From an uncultured Acidobacteriia bacterium (GTDB taxonomy: Bacteria > Acidobacteriota > Terriglobia > Bryobacterales > Bryobacteraceae), in contig CAIRSA010000574.1 of the NCBI GenBank assembly GCA_903881085.1, positions 1 to 40,630 on the forward strand: a stretch of 40,630 nucleotides of DNA. Reading direction: 5' to 3'. The position numbers were made by a program, and so were the translations under genes. Positions 1-7,938 of this stretch are shown piece by piece (position 1 is the stretch's first letter; each line of letters begins with the position of its first letter). Under the pieces are notes generated by a model that saw nothing but the letters and a program-made list of their open reading frames with translations, was not told the origin of the DNA and did no database searches.

Positions 1-1236
1 ATTTCCGTCGTCGCCCCAGGTGATCGGCCAGTTGTCACTATCGATGGCGTCGCGCATGATCGACGACTCAGGCGCGAAGGTGATTTTGCGGATGACCGGA
101 CTTGGCGGTACGGGCGGTGCGCTTTGGAGCGCGGCTATCAGCGGATTCAGAAGATAGCGTTCGGGCGGACCGAAGTAGCCTGCGTCTGGACGGTCGTCGG
201 TCATCGCCTGGCCGTTCCGGACCAGCACCAGATCGAGGCTTGGAATGATGGTCACACTTTGGTGTCCTGCGCCCGAGCCATTGAATGTGTCGCGCGCAAC
301 TTGTGGCCAGGTACCATCGAAGTTGCTCCACCACGCGAGCGCCATGCCTACTGAGGACTTACTGTGCGTGCGGTCCGGAAGAGGCATTCCCGCATAGGCG
401 GTCATCTTATCAACCCACTTGGATTCCACTAATTGACGGCCGTTCCACTTGCCTTTGTGGAGCATCAACTGTCCCACGCGTGCCGCGGCGCGCGCCGTGT
501 AGGACGCCCCGCCCCAGTTGGCGTAGAGCTTCAGGCCGTCCATCTCATAGCCTTTGCCGTAACCGATCTGCCAGTCGCTTTCGGGGATCGCCAACGGATC
601 CATGATGCGCTCTTTGAGCAGCGTGCGGATATCGGTTTGCGGCGCGCCCTTCAGGCTGGCGGTTACCGCGTATGCAAGCGCCGCCATCCCCGGATTGCTG
701 TACTGGAAACTGGTGCCGGGCTCGAAGATCACTGGCGCTTCATAGATGGCGATAGAAAACGGGTCGGGCTTCCGCTTCCAGAAGTCGCCTTTCCAACCAA
801 CCAGCTCCTCATGTTTCTTCCCGGCTTCCTCCGCGTCTTCGATTCCGGAAGTATGGGTGGCCAGTTGTCGAATCGTGATTTTGCTTTTCAGCGGATCTCG
901 CTTCCAGGCGGGAATGTATTTCGAGGCGAGATCGTCCACCGCGATGCGGCCATCGTTCATGGCGACCAGGAGCGACATGCCACCAACCAGCACCTTGGCC
1001 ATGGACGCAGTGCCGTGCGGCTTGGATGGCCCCCAATCGGGAGCGTACCACTCGTACACGATCTTGTCGTGCCGGAGCAGCAGCAGGCCTGAGGTTTGCT
1101 GCGCGGCCAGTGCCTGCTTCCACTCTGCGAGTTTCGCGCTGCTGAATCCTTCTGCTTCTGGCGCAGAGGTGGGCCAGTCCTGTTGGGCGTGGAGGAGACA
1201 GGCGACAGAGAGCAGAAGAAGCGTTCGAATGATCAT
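1..1236 (-). CDS. Secreted beta-lactamase-family serine hydrolase (C-terminus outside window)
   Basis: The minus-strand frame is open from ATG at 1236 to base 1 with no stop, giving at least 412 residues; the C-terminal end lies beyond the window. The N-terminus (MIIRTLLLLSVACLLHAQ) is a typical signal peptide, so the protein is probably periplasmic or secreted. A class C beta-lactamase/penicillin-binding-type active site is visible: SMAK at residues 78-81 (Ser nucleophile and Lys general base of SxxK) in the context HGTASMAK, followed later by a YSN triad (FQYSNPG). This is the PF00144 family, whose members include esterases, D-amino-acid peptidases and true beta-lactamases; the sequence alone does not tell which. 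tRNA-Arg lies just upstream on the same strand. Confidence is high for the family and low for the substrate. Confidence 0.85.
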   Translation of the reverse strand, partial: MIIRTLLLLSVACLLHAQQDWPTSAPEAEGFSSAKLAEWKQALAAQQTSGLLLLRHDKIVYEWYAPDWGPSKPHGTASMAKVLVGGMSLLVAMNDGRIAVDDLASKYIPAWKRDPLKSKITIRQLATHTSGIEDAEEAGKKHEELVGWKGDFWKRKPDPFSIAIYEAPVIFEPGTSFQYSNPGMAALAYAVTASLKGAPQTDIRTLLKERIMDPLAIPESDWQIGYGKGYEMDGLKLYANWGGASYTARAAARVGQLMLHKGKWNGRQLVESKWVDKMTAYAGMPLPDRTHSKSSVGMALAWWSNFDGTWPQVARDTFNGSGAGHQSVTIIPSLDLVLVRNGQAMTDDRPDAGYFGPPERYLLNPLIAALQSAPPVPPSPVIRKITFAPESSIMRDAIDSDNWPITWGDDGN

Positions 1237-1295
1237 GAGTTCGACCCCATTATCACAAGTCTCTAGGATGGTTTGGGTAGATACGAGAAGAGGTG

Positions 1296-1372
1296 TGGTA
1301 CGCCCGAGTGGATTCGAACCACTGGCCTTTCGCTCCGGAGGCGAACGCTCTATCCAGCTGAGCTACGGGCGC
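1296..1372 (-). tRNA. tRNA-Arg (anticodon CCG)
   Basis: Read on the minus strand, the sequence folds as a complete cloverleaf. The acceptor stem is GCGCCCG/CGGGCGT with a terminal G-U pair. The D arm contains AGCTCAGCTGGATAGAGC, the anticodon stem is TTCGC/GCGAA around loop CTCCGGA (anticodon CCG, reading CGG), and the T arm contains GGTTCGAATCC. A discriminator A is followed by an encoded CCA at 1298-1296. Without CCA the molecule is 74 nt. Confidence 0.96.
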
Positions 1373-1383
1373 GCAACAGTTTT

Positions 1384-1414
1384 ATTGTAGCAGACGCAAA
1401 CGGTGGGCGTTTGC
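1384..1414 (-). promoter_or_regulatory. Probable tRNA-Arg promoter with inverted repeat over the -35 area
   Basis: On the minus strand a TACAAT -10 hexamer (1389-1384) sits 11 bp before the tRNA, which would start transcription about five bases upstream of the mature 5' end. No good -35 is found at 17 bp. Instead a perfect 7-bp inverted repeat, GCAAACG-N5-CGTTTGC (1396-1414), covers that area. The -10 is fairly convincing; any role for the palindrome is inference. Confidence 0.45.
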
Positions 1415-1450
1415 AATCAAAATTATGACGTAATCCTGCGGCTTTGGATC

Positions 1451-1459
1451 TGCCATAAT
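1451..1459 (+). promoter_or_regulatory. Possible extended -10 promoter of the BTAD regulator
   Basis: TGcCATAAT matches an extended -10 (TGnTATAAT, one mismatch) and lies 16 bp before the ATG at 1476, predicting a leader of only about ten bases. No -35 box or Shine-Dalgarno sequence is seen. Confidence 0.3.
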
Positions 1460-1475
1460 AGTCTAATTCCAACGC

Positions 1476-3770
1476 ATGCGCGAACTTGTAATCCACTTGC
1501 TGGGCCATTTCGAGATAGAGGTGGATGGCGCACAAGTTGACGAACAGCGCTGGTCGCGCAAGAAGGCCAAGGTTTTGCTCAAGGTGCTTGCGCTGGCTCC
1601 CAATCGCAAGATGCAACGCGAGCAACTGCTCTCTATCCTGTGGCCAGAGATGGAGACCGAAGCTGCCATCAACAATTTGCACAAGGTGATCCATGCTGCT
1701 CGGCGTGCCTTGGAGCCGGAGATGACGCCCGCCGCATCCCGCTTCCTGATTACGAAAGATCAATTTGTAGCCCTTGCCGATGAAACCGTGTGGATTGATG
1801 CCGACGAGTTCGAACGGCTTGCCGCCGAGGCCGTCAAATCGGGCAGTAGTGATTTGCTGAAGCGCGCGATGGAACTCTACCGGGGCGATCTGCTGGAAGA
1901 GGACCTTTACGAAGATTGGGCCACCATGAGGCGCGAGCGCCTGCGGTTGCTATATCAACGCGTGCTGGAAAAGCTCTCAGCGAACCTGGAAGCGGTCCGT
2001 GACGAACATGCGATCGACATCCTGAACCGTTTGCTGGCAATGAACATCGCTAATGAGGAAGCGCATCGCCGCTTGATGAGGATGTATTCGGCGATGGGGC
2101 AGCGGCATCTGGCATTGCAGCAGTACCGGATTTGCGCCGATGCGCTGAACAAAGAGTTGGACGTTTTGCCAGAGCCGGCGACAACGCAGCTGTATGAAAG
2201 CCTGCTGGTTGGCGCGGCAACTGCGGAGCCGGCTCCCGTCGCACATAAGGAGGCGGCCGTAGCGCCAGTCGAAGCTGCTGCGCCGCCGGCGCAACGGCCA
2301 GCATGGATCCTCTGGTTACTGGCTGCCTCAGCCGTGGTGGCGCTGGCCTACTTCATTGCCGAATACACTCCTCTGTTTCAACATAAGCCGGCGCAAATAC
2401 CATCGCTGGCGATTCTTCCGCTGCGGCGCGAAAGCGACAAGGGGCAGTTGGATGCCATGGCCGACGGCATCACGGAAGAGCTGATCAACAGCATCTCGCG
2501 CATGGCTGGAATTCGCGTGATGGCCAGGGCTACGGTTTTCGCATATAAGGGCCGCCTGGATGCACGTGAAATAGGGCGAGAGCTGAAAGTGTCAACCGTA
2601 TTGTCTGGCTTCTTGCGGCAGGAAGGCGACATGACTTCGATCGGAGTGGAATTAATCGATATCGAGGACGGCGCCAGATTATGGGCGCGGAAATACTCAG
2701 TGACCATGCAGAATCTGGCATCGTTGCAGCGGCTGCTGGCCACCGAGCTTGCTGCGGCGTTGGAACGTAAGTTGACCGGACGGCAGGCAGTGCAGCCCGT
2801 GCGAAAGGTGACTGACGACGCCGCGGCGTACCGGCTTTACCTGACCGGCCGATCGTACGCAAACCAACGGACTTCGCCTGGCATACGAAAGTCGCTGGAG
2901 TATTATCAACAGGCGATCGGCCGGGATCCGGCCTATGGTTTGGCCTACGCCGGTCTGGCCGACAGCTACGGACTTTTAGGATGGGAGGATGGCCTGCCGG
3001 CCGACTATTATTCAAAGGCCCGTGCGGCGGCTGAAAAAGCGCTCGAACTTGACCCGAGCCTGGCTGAAGCGCAGACATCGTTGGCCATGGTCAGCGCCCT
3101 CTACGACTGGAACTGGCCGGTGGCGGAAGCGCAGTTTCGCCGTGCGATTGAGCTGAACAGCGGCTATGCCACGGCTCATCATTGGTACGGCGTTCATTTG
3201 GGTGCCATGGGGCGCTTTGAGGAGTCACGCCGCGAACTGACGGCGGCGCGGGACCTGGACCCCTTGTCACCGATCGTCAACTTGAACCTCGGCTACCCGG
3301 CCTACTATGAGCGGCAATTTCCGCAGGCGCTGGCCATCTACAGACAAGTGCTGGCCCTGAACCAGAACTTTGCTCCGGCACATGAGGACAGCATGATCGT
3401 CAGTTCATTGATGGGCGACACCGCTGCGGCCACCAGTGAGGCGATCCAATTTCTGCGCTACTCGGGGCAAACGGAATTGGCCGATTTAGTGGAGCGGGCC
3501 AGCGGGCAGGGCGGACTGGAGGCGGCGCTGAAAGTGTGGCTCGGCGCGGTGGAAAAGCGGGCTGGCGTGGAGTATGTTTCGCCCATGATTCCGGCTCGCC
3601 TGGCTGCAACACTCCGCGACCGAGAGAAGTGCTTGCTCTGGCTCGACCGTGCCTGGCAACAGCGCAGTCCTCAACTTGTTTATCTGGCGGTTGACCCGGT
3701 TTACGATAGCCTGCGTGCGGAAGGCCGGTTCCAGCAACTGCTGAAGCGCATTGGTCTGCCCTCCAGGTAG
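1476..3770 (+). CDS. Membrane-anchored BTAD/SARP-like transcriptional regulator with TolB-like and TPR domains
   Basis: The 764-residue protein is modular. Residues 1-95 form a winged-helix DNA-binding region of the type preceding BTAD domains (RELVIHLLGHFEIEVDG, then WSRKKAKVLLKVLAL). Residues about 100-245 are the helical bacterial transcriptional activator domain (GDLLEEDLYEDW, YRICADALNKELDV). An Ala/Pro linker leads to one transmembrane helix near 275-297 (WILWLLAASAVVALAYF). Next comes a TolB/adenylate-cyclase-associated type segment (SLAILPLRRES, MADGITEELINSISRM), then at least four TPR units (about 450-650) and a C-terminal tail. Known relatives resemble CadC/ToxR-like one-component regulators: cytoplasmic DNA binding, membrane anchor, external sensory part. 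The TPRs are therefore probably periplasmic, which is inferred. The ATG at 1476 begins exactly at the conserved domain. Ligand and target genes are unknown; the sigma factor gene downstream is a candidate. Confidence 0.85.
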   Translation: MRELVIHLLGHFEIEVDGAQVDEQRWSRKKAKVLLKVLALAPNRKMQREQLLSILWPEMETEAAINNLHKVIHAARRALEPEMTPAASRFLITKDQFVALADETVWIDADEFERLAAEAVKSGSSDLLKRAMELYRGDLLEEDLYEDWATMRRERLRLLYQRVLEKLSANLEAVRDEHAIDILNRLLAMNIANEEAHRRLMRMYSAMGQRHLALQQYRICADALNKELDVLPEPATTQLYESLLVGAATAEPAPVAHKEAAVAPVEAAAPPAQRPAWILWLLAASAVVALAYFIAEYTPLFQHKPAQIPSLAILPLRRESDKGQLDAMADGITEELINSISRMAGIRVMARATVFAYKGRLDAREIGRELKVSTVLSGFLRQEGDMTSIGVELIDIEDGARLWARKYSVTMQNLASLQRLLATELAAALERKLTGRQAVQPVRKVTDDAAAYRLYLTGRSYANQRTSPGIRKSLEYYQQAIGRDPAYGLAYAGLADSYGLLGWEDGLPADYYSKARAAAEKALELDPSLAEAQTSLAMVSALYDWNWPVAEAQFRRAIELNSGYATAHHWYGVHLGAMGRFEESRRELTAARDLDPLSPIVNLNLGYPAYYERQFPQALAIYRQVLALNQNFAPAHEDSMIVSSLMGDTAAATSEAIQFLRYSGQTELADLVERASGQGGLEAALKVWLGAVEKRAGVEYVSPMIPARLAATLRDREKCLLWLDRAWQQRSPQLVYLAVDPVYDSLRAEGRFQQLLKRIGLPSR

Positions 3771-3891
3771 AAGTTTTTTCGTGCCTTTATTCATCTGTGT
3801 ATCAATGACATAGCAGTTTGGAAGCGGTTTGGAAGAGCGGCGGAACCGTTCTGCCAAGGCGGTGGAACCGGCCTCGGGCACACTCGTTTCC

Positions 3892-4125
3892 ATGACAGTG
3901 CAAAGTTCATTCCTGATTCGCTGCTTACTAACTGCCACCGGCGAAACCAACCCCGGCAAGGTAAACATCTACACCATCCAACACGTCCAGACAGGCGCGG
4001 AATTCCGTTCTGCCACTTTGGGCGAAATTACTGGTTGGATGACCGAACAAAACATGCAATGGATGGCCGGCTCCCTGAAAGCCGCCGCGGAAACCCTCGC
4101 TTCCGGCGCTCAGGAGGGGAAGTAA
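3892..4125 (+). CDS. Small conserved-looking protein coupled to the sigma factor
   Basis: A 77-residue protein starting at ATG 3892 (MTVQSSFLIRCLLTATGE). An in-frame ATG at 3829 would add 21 residues of charged, unconvincing sequence, so the shorter form is preferred. The central part (IYTIQHVQTGAEFRSATL, then EITGWM) looks like a compact folded domain; no membrane segment or signal peptide is seen. Its stop codon TAA overlaps the sigma factor ATG (TAATG), so the two are translationally coupled and probably act together. I do not recognise the family. It is soluble and lacks a visible zinc-binding HxxxCxxC motif, so it does not look like a standard zinc anti-sigma factor. Confidence 0.6.
   Translation: MTVQSSFLIRCLLTATGETNPGKVNIYTIQHVQTGAEFRSATLGEITGWMTEQNMQWMAGSLKAAAETLASGAQEGK
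4112..4119 (+). promoter_or_regulatory. Strong Shine-Dalgarno deciding the sigma factor start
   Basis: AGGAGGGG ends 5 bp before ATG 4125. It supports that start over an in-frame ATG at 4035 buried in the preceding gene. Confidence 0.8.
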
Positions 4126-4736
4126 TGAGCGCCATAATGTCTCGTCCAGTGGGCCGCGGAGATCTCCAGCTAATGGTCCTCATCGACCGCATCCGTCAGA
4201 AAGACGAAGGGGCAATGGAACAGCTATACCGGGCGACGGAGCGAGAGATGTTCATCTTTGCACGCAGAATTGTGCAGGACCATTGGAAAGCGGAAGAGGT
4301 GTTGCAGGATGTCTACACCTACGTTTGGCTGCACGCGACCATGTACACTGGCGAGCGCGGTTCGCCGCTGGCGTGGCTGTATATGCTGGCTCGCAGCCGG
4401 GCGCTCGACTCCATGCGGCGCAGCAAGAACCGCCAGTGCGAAACTAATTTGAACGAGGAGGTGCGCGTGCTTACCATTGATGACAAGCCGTTCGCTTCCA
4501 CGGAAGTCTGGCGCAACACCGTGGTTCGCCGAGGCGTGCATCAATTGCCGGCCGCTCAGGAACGTTTGGTTAAGATGGCCTTTTATGAAGGCTATACTCA
4601 TTCAGAGATCGCGCACACAACCGGATTGCCGTTGGGTACTGTGAAGGCCCGGTTGCGCATTGCGATTGGAAAATTGCGCGAGTCGCTGGCGGTTGAGGAA
4701 GGCCGGGAGGATAGAACGCTGCCGCTGGCTGCGTAG
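4125..4736 (+). CDS. ECF-type RNA polymerase sigma factor
   Basis: The 203-residue protein has the two-domain ECF layout. Region 2 (about residues 20-95) contains AMEQLYRATEREMFIFA, AEEVLQDVYTYVW and AWLYMLARSRALDSMRR. Region 4 (about 140-195) contains QLPAAQERLVKMAFYEGY and the helix-turn-helix SEIAHTTGLPLGTVKARL. It would direct RNA polymerase to a dedicated promoter set. The start is fixed by the Shine-Dalgarno at 4112-4119 and the TAATG overlap with the small gene upstream. No anti-sigma factor gene with a transmembrane helix follows, which is unusual, so control may come from the upstream small protein or the BTAD regulator (inference). Confidence 0.92.
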   Translation: MSAIMSRPVGRGDLQLMVLIDRIRQKDEGAMEQLYRATEREMFIFARRIVQDHWKAEEVLQDVYTYVWLHATMYTGERGSPLAWLYMLARSRALDSMRRSKNRQCETNLNEEVRVLTIDDKPFASTEVWRNTVVRRGVHQLPAAQERLVKMAFYEGYTHSEIAHTTGLPLGTVKARLRIAIGKLRESLAVEEGREDRTLPLAA

Positions 4737-4744
4737 GCAGCGTT
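4715..4744 (+). terminator. Hairpin across the sigma factor stop codon
   Basis: A perfect 9-bp stem, AACGCTGCC (4715-4723) with GGCAGCGTT (4736-4744), encloses a 12-nt loop; the TAG stop begins inside the loop and ends at the stem. No T-run follows, so it may be a weak terminator or a stability element. Confidence 0.35.
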
Positions 4745-4775
4745 TGGGGCCGTTAGTACGCTAGCATAACTGCAT

Positions 4776-6032
4776 ATGGCGAACGAGCGCTCCGTGGTGT
4801 TGATCAGTCTGGATGGGTTTCCGGCATACGCGTTGGAGGACGAACTGCTTCCCATTCCTACGCTGCGCAGGCTGATGCGCAATGGAGCTTCGGCGAAACG
4901 GATGAAGACAGTTAACCCAACCGTGACCTGGCCCAATCACACGGCGATGATCACCGGCGTGGACGCTTCGAAGCATGGTGTGCTGTTCAATGGTATGTTG
5001 ACTCGCCCTGGTCCTAAGCAACCGGTGAAACTGGAGCCGTGGCGCGATAAGGCTGAGATGGTGAAGGCGCAGACCGTGTATGATCTAGCTCACAATGCGG
5101 GGATGACAACGGCGCAGGTGAATTGGGTGGCTATCTTCAATGCCGCAACCATCACCTGGAAATTCCCTGAATTGGCCATTCCTGATGGACAGATTGAGAA
5201 GGAGTTGCTGGCGTCCGGTGAGGTCACAGAAAAAGAGATCGCTACTTTTCGCACCGTGAATATTACTCGCCGCGATCAGATCTGGACTCGCGCGGCAGCG
5301 CATATTCTGAAAGCGCACAAGCCCAATCTGTTGATGTACCACTTGCTCAACATGGATTCCACGCATCACACTTACAGTTCGCGCAATCAAGCTTCGAATT
5401 CGGCAATGGGGTTTGCCGATGGGCAGGTGCATGAATTGCTGGAAGCGATCGACCTGGCGAAGACTACCGTGATTGTGGTGTCTGATCATGGTTTCCGCAT
5501 GATCAATCGCACCATTCGCCCCAATGCTTTGTTGCATCACTACGGACTGCTTGAAACCAACTCCTGCGACGCGTACGTGTTTCCGGAAGGCGGCACCGCG
5601 ATGGTTTATATCACTGACCGTGCGCGCAGAGCAGAGTTGCTGCCGAAGGTGAAGGAGATGTTTTCGAAGGTGGAGGGGATTGCGCGCGTAGTGGACGCAA
5701 CGGGCTATGCGGAACTTGGGTTCCCCGATCCGGCGGGCTACGATCAGATGTCCGATCTGGTATTGGTGGCCAAGCCGGGGTTTGGATTCGCCGCGCAAAT
5801 GGACGGCGGCGTGGTGGACGAAGCGCCCAGCCGCACTCCCAACGGGGCGCATGGGTATTTGAATTCCGATCCGGATATGGACGCGATCTTCATCGCCTGC
5901 GGTGCGGGCATTCGCAAGGGCGTGAAGCTCGACACGATTCGAAACGTGGACGTTGCGCCAACCGTTGCTGAACTGCTTGGGCTGAAAATGCCGGATGTGC
6001 AGGGACGGCCGTTGCGGGCCATTTTCGTCTAG
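4776..6032 (+). CDS. Type I phosphodiesterase / nucleotide pyrophosphatase family hydrolase
   Basis: The 418-residue protein belongs to the alkaline phosphatase superfamily, phosphodiesterase/NPP branch (PF01663). Visible active-site parts: first metal Asp13 in VVLISLDGF; nucleophile Thr51 in NPTVTWPNHTAMITG; NMDSTHHTY, the second metal Asp/His pair; VVSDHGFRM, the Asp-His pair of the other zinc; and the C-terminal His in PNGAHGYLNSDPDMDAIF. All expected zinc ligands therefore appear present. Family members cleave phosphodiester or pyrophosphate bonds in nucleotides or phospholipid head groups; the substrate here cannot be told. No signal peptide is evident although relatives are often exported. 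A REP-like hairpin 20 bp after the stop may end the transcript. Confidence 0.88.
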   Translation: MANERSVVLISLDGFPAYALEDELLPIPTLRRLMRNGASAKRMKTVNPTVTWPNHTAMITGVDASKHGVLFNGMLTRPGPKQPVKLEPWRDKAEMVKAQTVYDLAHNAGMTTAQVNWVAIFNAATITWKFPELAIPDGQIEKELLASGEVTEKEIATFRTVNITRRDQIWTRAAAHILKAHKPNLLMYHLLNMDSTHHTYSSRNQASNSAMGFADGQVHELLEAIDLAKTTVIVVSDHGFRMINRTIRPNALLHHYGLLETNSCDAYVFPEGGTAMVYITDRARRAELLPKVKEMFSKVEGIARVVDATGYAELGFPDPAGYDQMSDLVLVAKPGFGFAAQMDGGVVDEAPSRTPNGAHGYLNSDPDMDAIFIACGAGIRKGVKLDTIRNVDVAPTVAELLGLKMPDVQGRPLRAIFV

Positions 6033-6040
6033 CGCGACTG

Positions 6041-6049
6041 TGTTAGAAT
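6041..6049 (+). promoter_or_regulatory. Extended -10-like motif next to a REP unit
   Basis: TGTTAGAAT matches an extended -10 and lies 3 bp before the first REP hairpin. No gene on this strand follows, so if active it would start a short non-coding transcript. The same motif class occurs at 36127 and 37042. Low confidence. Confidence 0.2.
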
Positions 6050-6052
6050 CCC

Positions 6053-6077
6053 GGCAGGCGAAACCGCCTGCCCCACC
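6053..6077 (+). repeat. REP-like palindrome, copy 1
   Basis: GGCAGGCG-AAAC-CGCCTGCC forms a perfect 8-bp stem (6053-6060/6065-6072) followed by CCACC. It lies between convergent genes and resembles the units at 6122-6141 and 11224-11248. It may also act as a terminator for the phosphodiesterase gene. Confidence 0.65.
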
Positions 6078-6121
6078 ACGTGTACAACCAGAGGCTGTGG
6101 GTGAATGCGATTCCATGGTGG

Positions 6122-6141
6122 CGCAGGCGGTTTGGCCTGCG
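6122..6141 (-). repeat. REP-like palindrome, copy 2 (inverted relative to copy 1)
   Basis: CGCAGGC-GGTTTG-GCCTGCG has a perfect 7-bp stem. Its reverse complement shares AAACCGCCTGC-CCACC with copy 1 at one to two mismatches, so the two units form a head-to-head pair like a BIME. Confidence 0.6.
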
Positions 6142-6183
6142 AAATTTGGGCTTCTAGCCTTCAACCGCCGGCTGCGAGAGCGA

Positions 6184-6726
6184 CTATTTTTTGCTCGCGG
6201 GCGATCCGCCTTCGTTTAGCAATTGGAGGACTTTTTCGCGCAGGCTTTTTTCTTCGTTTTCGAAGTGTTTATCGTTGCCATCGAATTGGTAGCGGATCAT
6301 GCCCTTGCGGTCGATCAAAACAAATTGCGGAAAATACATGATGGTCTGCGGCGTGTGCTGAAGAAACGCATCGGCGGCGTCCTGATGTTGATAGCCGATC
6401 AGGTAATTGATCTTGTGGTCTCTGATGAAATCAGGGATGTACAACTGGCTCATCTGATTGACGGCTACGCCCACAGCGGTGAACCCTTTGGCGCCCAACT
6501 CGTTGTAGACCTTGTTGATGTTCCTGCTGCTGTTTTGGCAATGGGGGCAGGTGGTTAAGATGAACTCAACGGCGATTACTTTGCCCTTCATACTGCTGAG
6601 GCGGGTTTCTCCGCCACCCACGGTTTTGATCATCAGTTCCGGGGCGGGGCGGGGAATGGTTGCCCCGAAGCAAAAGAGGCTTGCCGAGGCCATGAAAAAT
6701 GCGAGACGCGAAATCATAAGCTTCAT
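6184..6726 (-). CDS. Secreted thioredoxin-like / redoxin protein (TlpA-type)
   Basis: The 180-residue protein has an N-terminal signal peptide (MKLMISRLAFFMASASLFCF, cleaved around GAT) and a redoxin domain. The redox centre is C60-P-H-C63 in the context FILTTCPHCQNSS, followed by a peroxiredoxin/TlpA-like core (GFTAVGVAV, FPQFVLIDRKGMIRYQF) with the usual cis-Pro region near QTIMYFPQ. TlpA-like proteins reduce extracytoplasmic disulfides, for example during cytochrome or oxidase maturation; a link to the oxidase operon is only a possibility because the genes are 13 kb apart. It starts one base after the stop of the peptidase gene upstream, implying one operon. Confidence 0.88.
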   Translation of the reverse strand: MKLMISRLAFFMASASLFCFGATIPRPAPELMIKTVGGGETRLSSMKGKVIAVEFILTTCPHCQNSSRNINKVYNELGAKGFTAVGVAVNQMSQLYIPDFIRDHKINYLIGYQHQDAADAFLQHTPQTIMYFPQFVLIDRKGMIRYQFDGNDKHFENEEKSLREKVLQLLNEGGSPASKK

Positions 6727-6727
6727 T

Positions 6728-7909
6728 TTAACGCAACCCTTCGAGCGAGGTCACGCGATCGCCGCTTAGTTCCAAGATGAACTTGCCATCGTCGGAGTGG
6801 CCGGTGACGCGCGTGTCAGCGGTTGAATCGATCGCGCCGTGCACGGTTTTTTCCAGCATCACGCGTTGGTAAAACTGGAAGAACTTCTTTGCCGAGGCGG
6901 CATCGTCCCATACCACTGAGTAGCTCAGCACGGTGTGCTTGTCGTGCTTGTCTTCAACCAGCCTGTACCGGCCGCCGCGCCATTTCTCAGCCAATTCCGG
7001 AGCGCCGCCAAATTGCTTGAGCATTACGCTGTGATCAATCTCTCCCATGGTGCCATCGGAAACCAGTTTGTATTTTCGTTTGTCAGGAATGGGCGGAAGG
7101 TCCGGATTGCGAGGCACGCGGTCAGGGTAAGTTTCCGGATGCAAAATCTGTTGCGTGCCTGCGGGCGGGTGGCGGAAGACTTCTCCGAACGATGCGTTGC
7201 CTGACTTCAACACCAGCGCCTGCTGGAACATCATGCCGCCGGTGTAAGGGAACAATAGCGTCTCTTTCAGATAAAGTGGCACCGAGCCCAAGACGCCGTA
7301 ATCGGCGCCGGAGCCGTCGGACATTCGGTTCAGTACGGATGCCATGGCGGGATTCGTGCGCAGGCTCTGGTGGCTTTGACGAGCCATGTATTCGAGCATC
7401 AGCCATTGCGCCTGGCCTTCCATTACCGCGACGCGTGCGGTTGCGTTGTCGTCATTTTTGCCGCTCTTAATGAACTTTTCAAGATGGAAATGCTGGTCGG
7501 CCAAGGCGTGCGCGAGTTCATGTACGAGGGCGATTTTCTGCATCTCGTCCGTGCCGCCTTCGAGGACGAACAGCTTCTTCTTTTTATAGTCGTAGAAGGC
7601 CGCGGCCTGTTCCGTCAGCAGGTCGATGGTCGTTTTCTTCAAGTCGAAATCGGGGGGGATGAAGCCGAATTTCTTCAGCGTGAGTTCTTCGGCACGGATC
7701 TCTTCCGGCTTCACCGCTTCTTTTAAGCGCTCTTCCAGAAACGCTTTCAACTTGTCGCGGTGGATGAAAGCCGGCTGGACTTTTTTGAGCGGCGCCAGGC
7801 CGGTGATTTCGCTGAGCTCTTTAATCAGCGGATCGATTTCTTTGAATAGGGCAGGTTCTTGTGCCGAGGCCGTTAGGGCTAGAACCAACGGAAGAAGAAT
7901 GCTTCGCAT
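6728..7909 (-). CDS. Secreted gluzincin-like metallopeptidase of unknown family
   Basis: The 393-residue protein starts with a short signal peptide (MRSILLPLVLALTASAQ). The zinc site HELAH (His130, Glu131, His134) lies in KIALVHELAHALADQHF, and Glu164 in AVMEGQAQWLMLEY is well placed as the third ligand, a gluzincin pattern. The rest (FGFIPPDFDL, FYDYKKKKLFVLEGG, a C-terminal alpha/beta region) matches uncharacterised bacterial secreted proteins rather than a named peptidase such as thermolysin. It probably acts in the periplasm. The thioredoxin-like gene follows after one base. Activity on peptides is inferred from the motif only. Confidence 0.75.
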   Translation of the reverse strand: MRSILLPLVLALTASAQEPALFKEIDPLIKELSEITGLAPLKKVQPAFIHRDKLKAFLEERLKEAVKPEEIRAEELTLKKFGFIPPDFDLKKTTIDLLTEQAAAFYDYKKKKLFVLEGGTDEMQKIALVHELAHALADQHFHLEKFIKSGKNDDNATARVAVMEGQAQWLMLEYMARQSHQSLRTNPAMASVLNRMSDGSGADYGVLGSVPLYLKETLLFPYTGGMMFQQALVLKSGNASFGEVFRHPPAGTQQILHPETYPDRVPRNPDLPPIPDKRKYKLVSDGTMGEIDHSVMLKQFGGAPELAEKWRGGRYRLVEDKHDKHTVLSYSVVWDDAASAKKFFQFYQRVMLEKTVHGAIDSTADTRVTGHSDDGKFILELSGDRVTSLEGLR

Positions 7910-7938
7910 GCGGTTATCAATTACGCTAGCATATTCGA

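Noticed and set aside
433..1092. Plus-strand frames over the serine hydrolase region
   Set aside because: Antisense to the SxxK-containing hydrolase; sequences lack domain features.
5085..6164. A 359-codon minus-strand frame over the phosphodiesterase
   Set aside because: Antisense to an enzyme with all expected metal ligands; composition is shadow-like.
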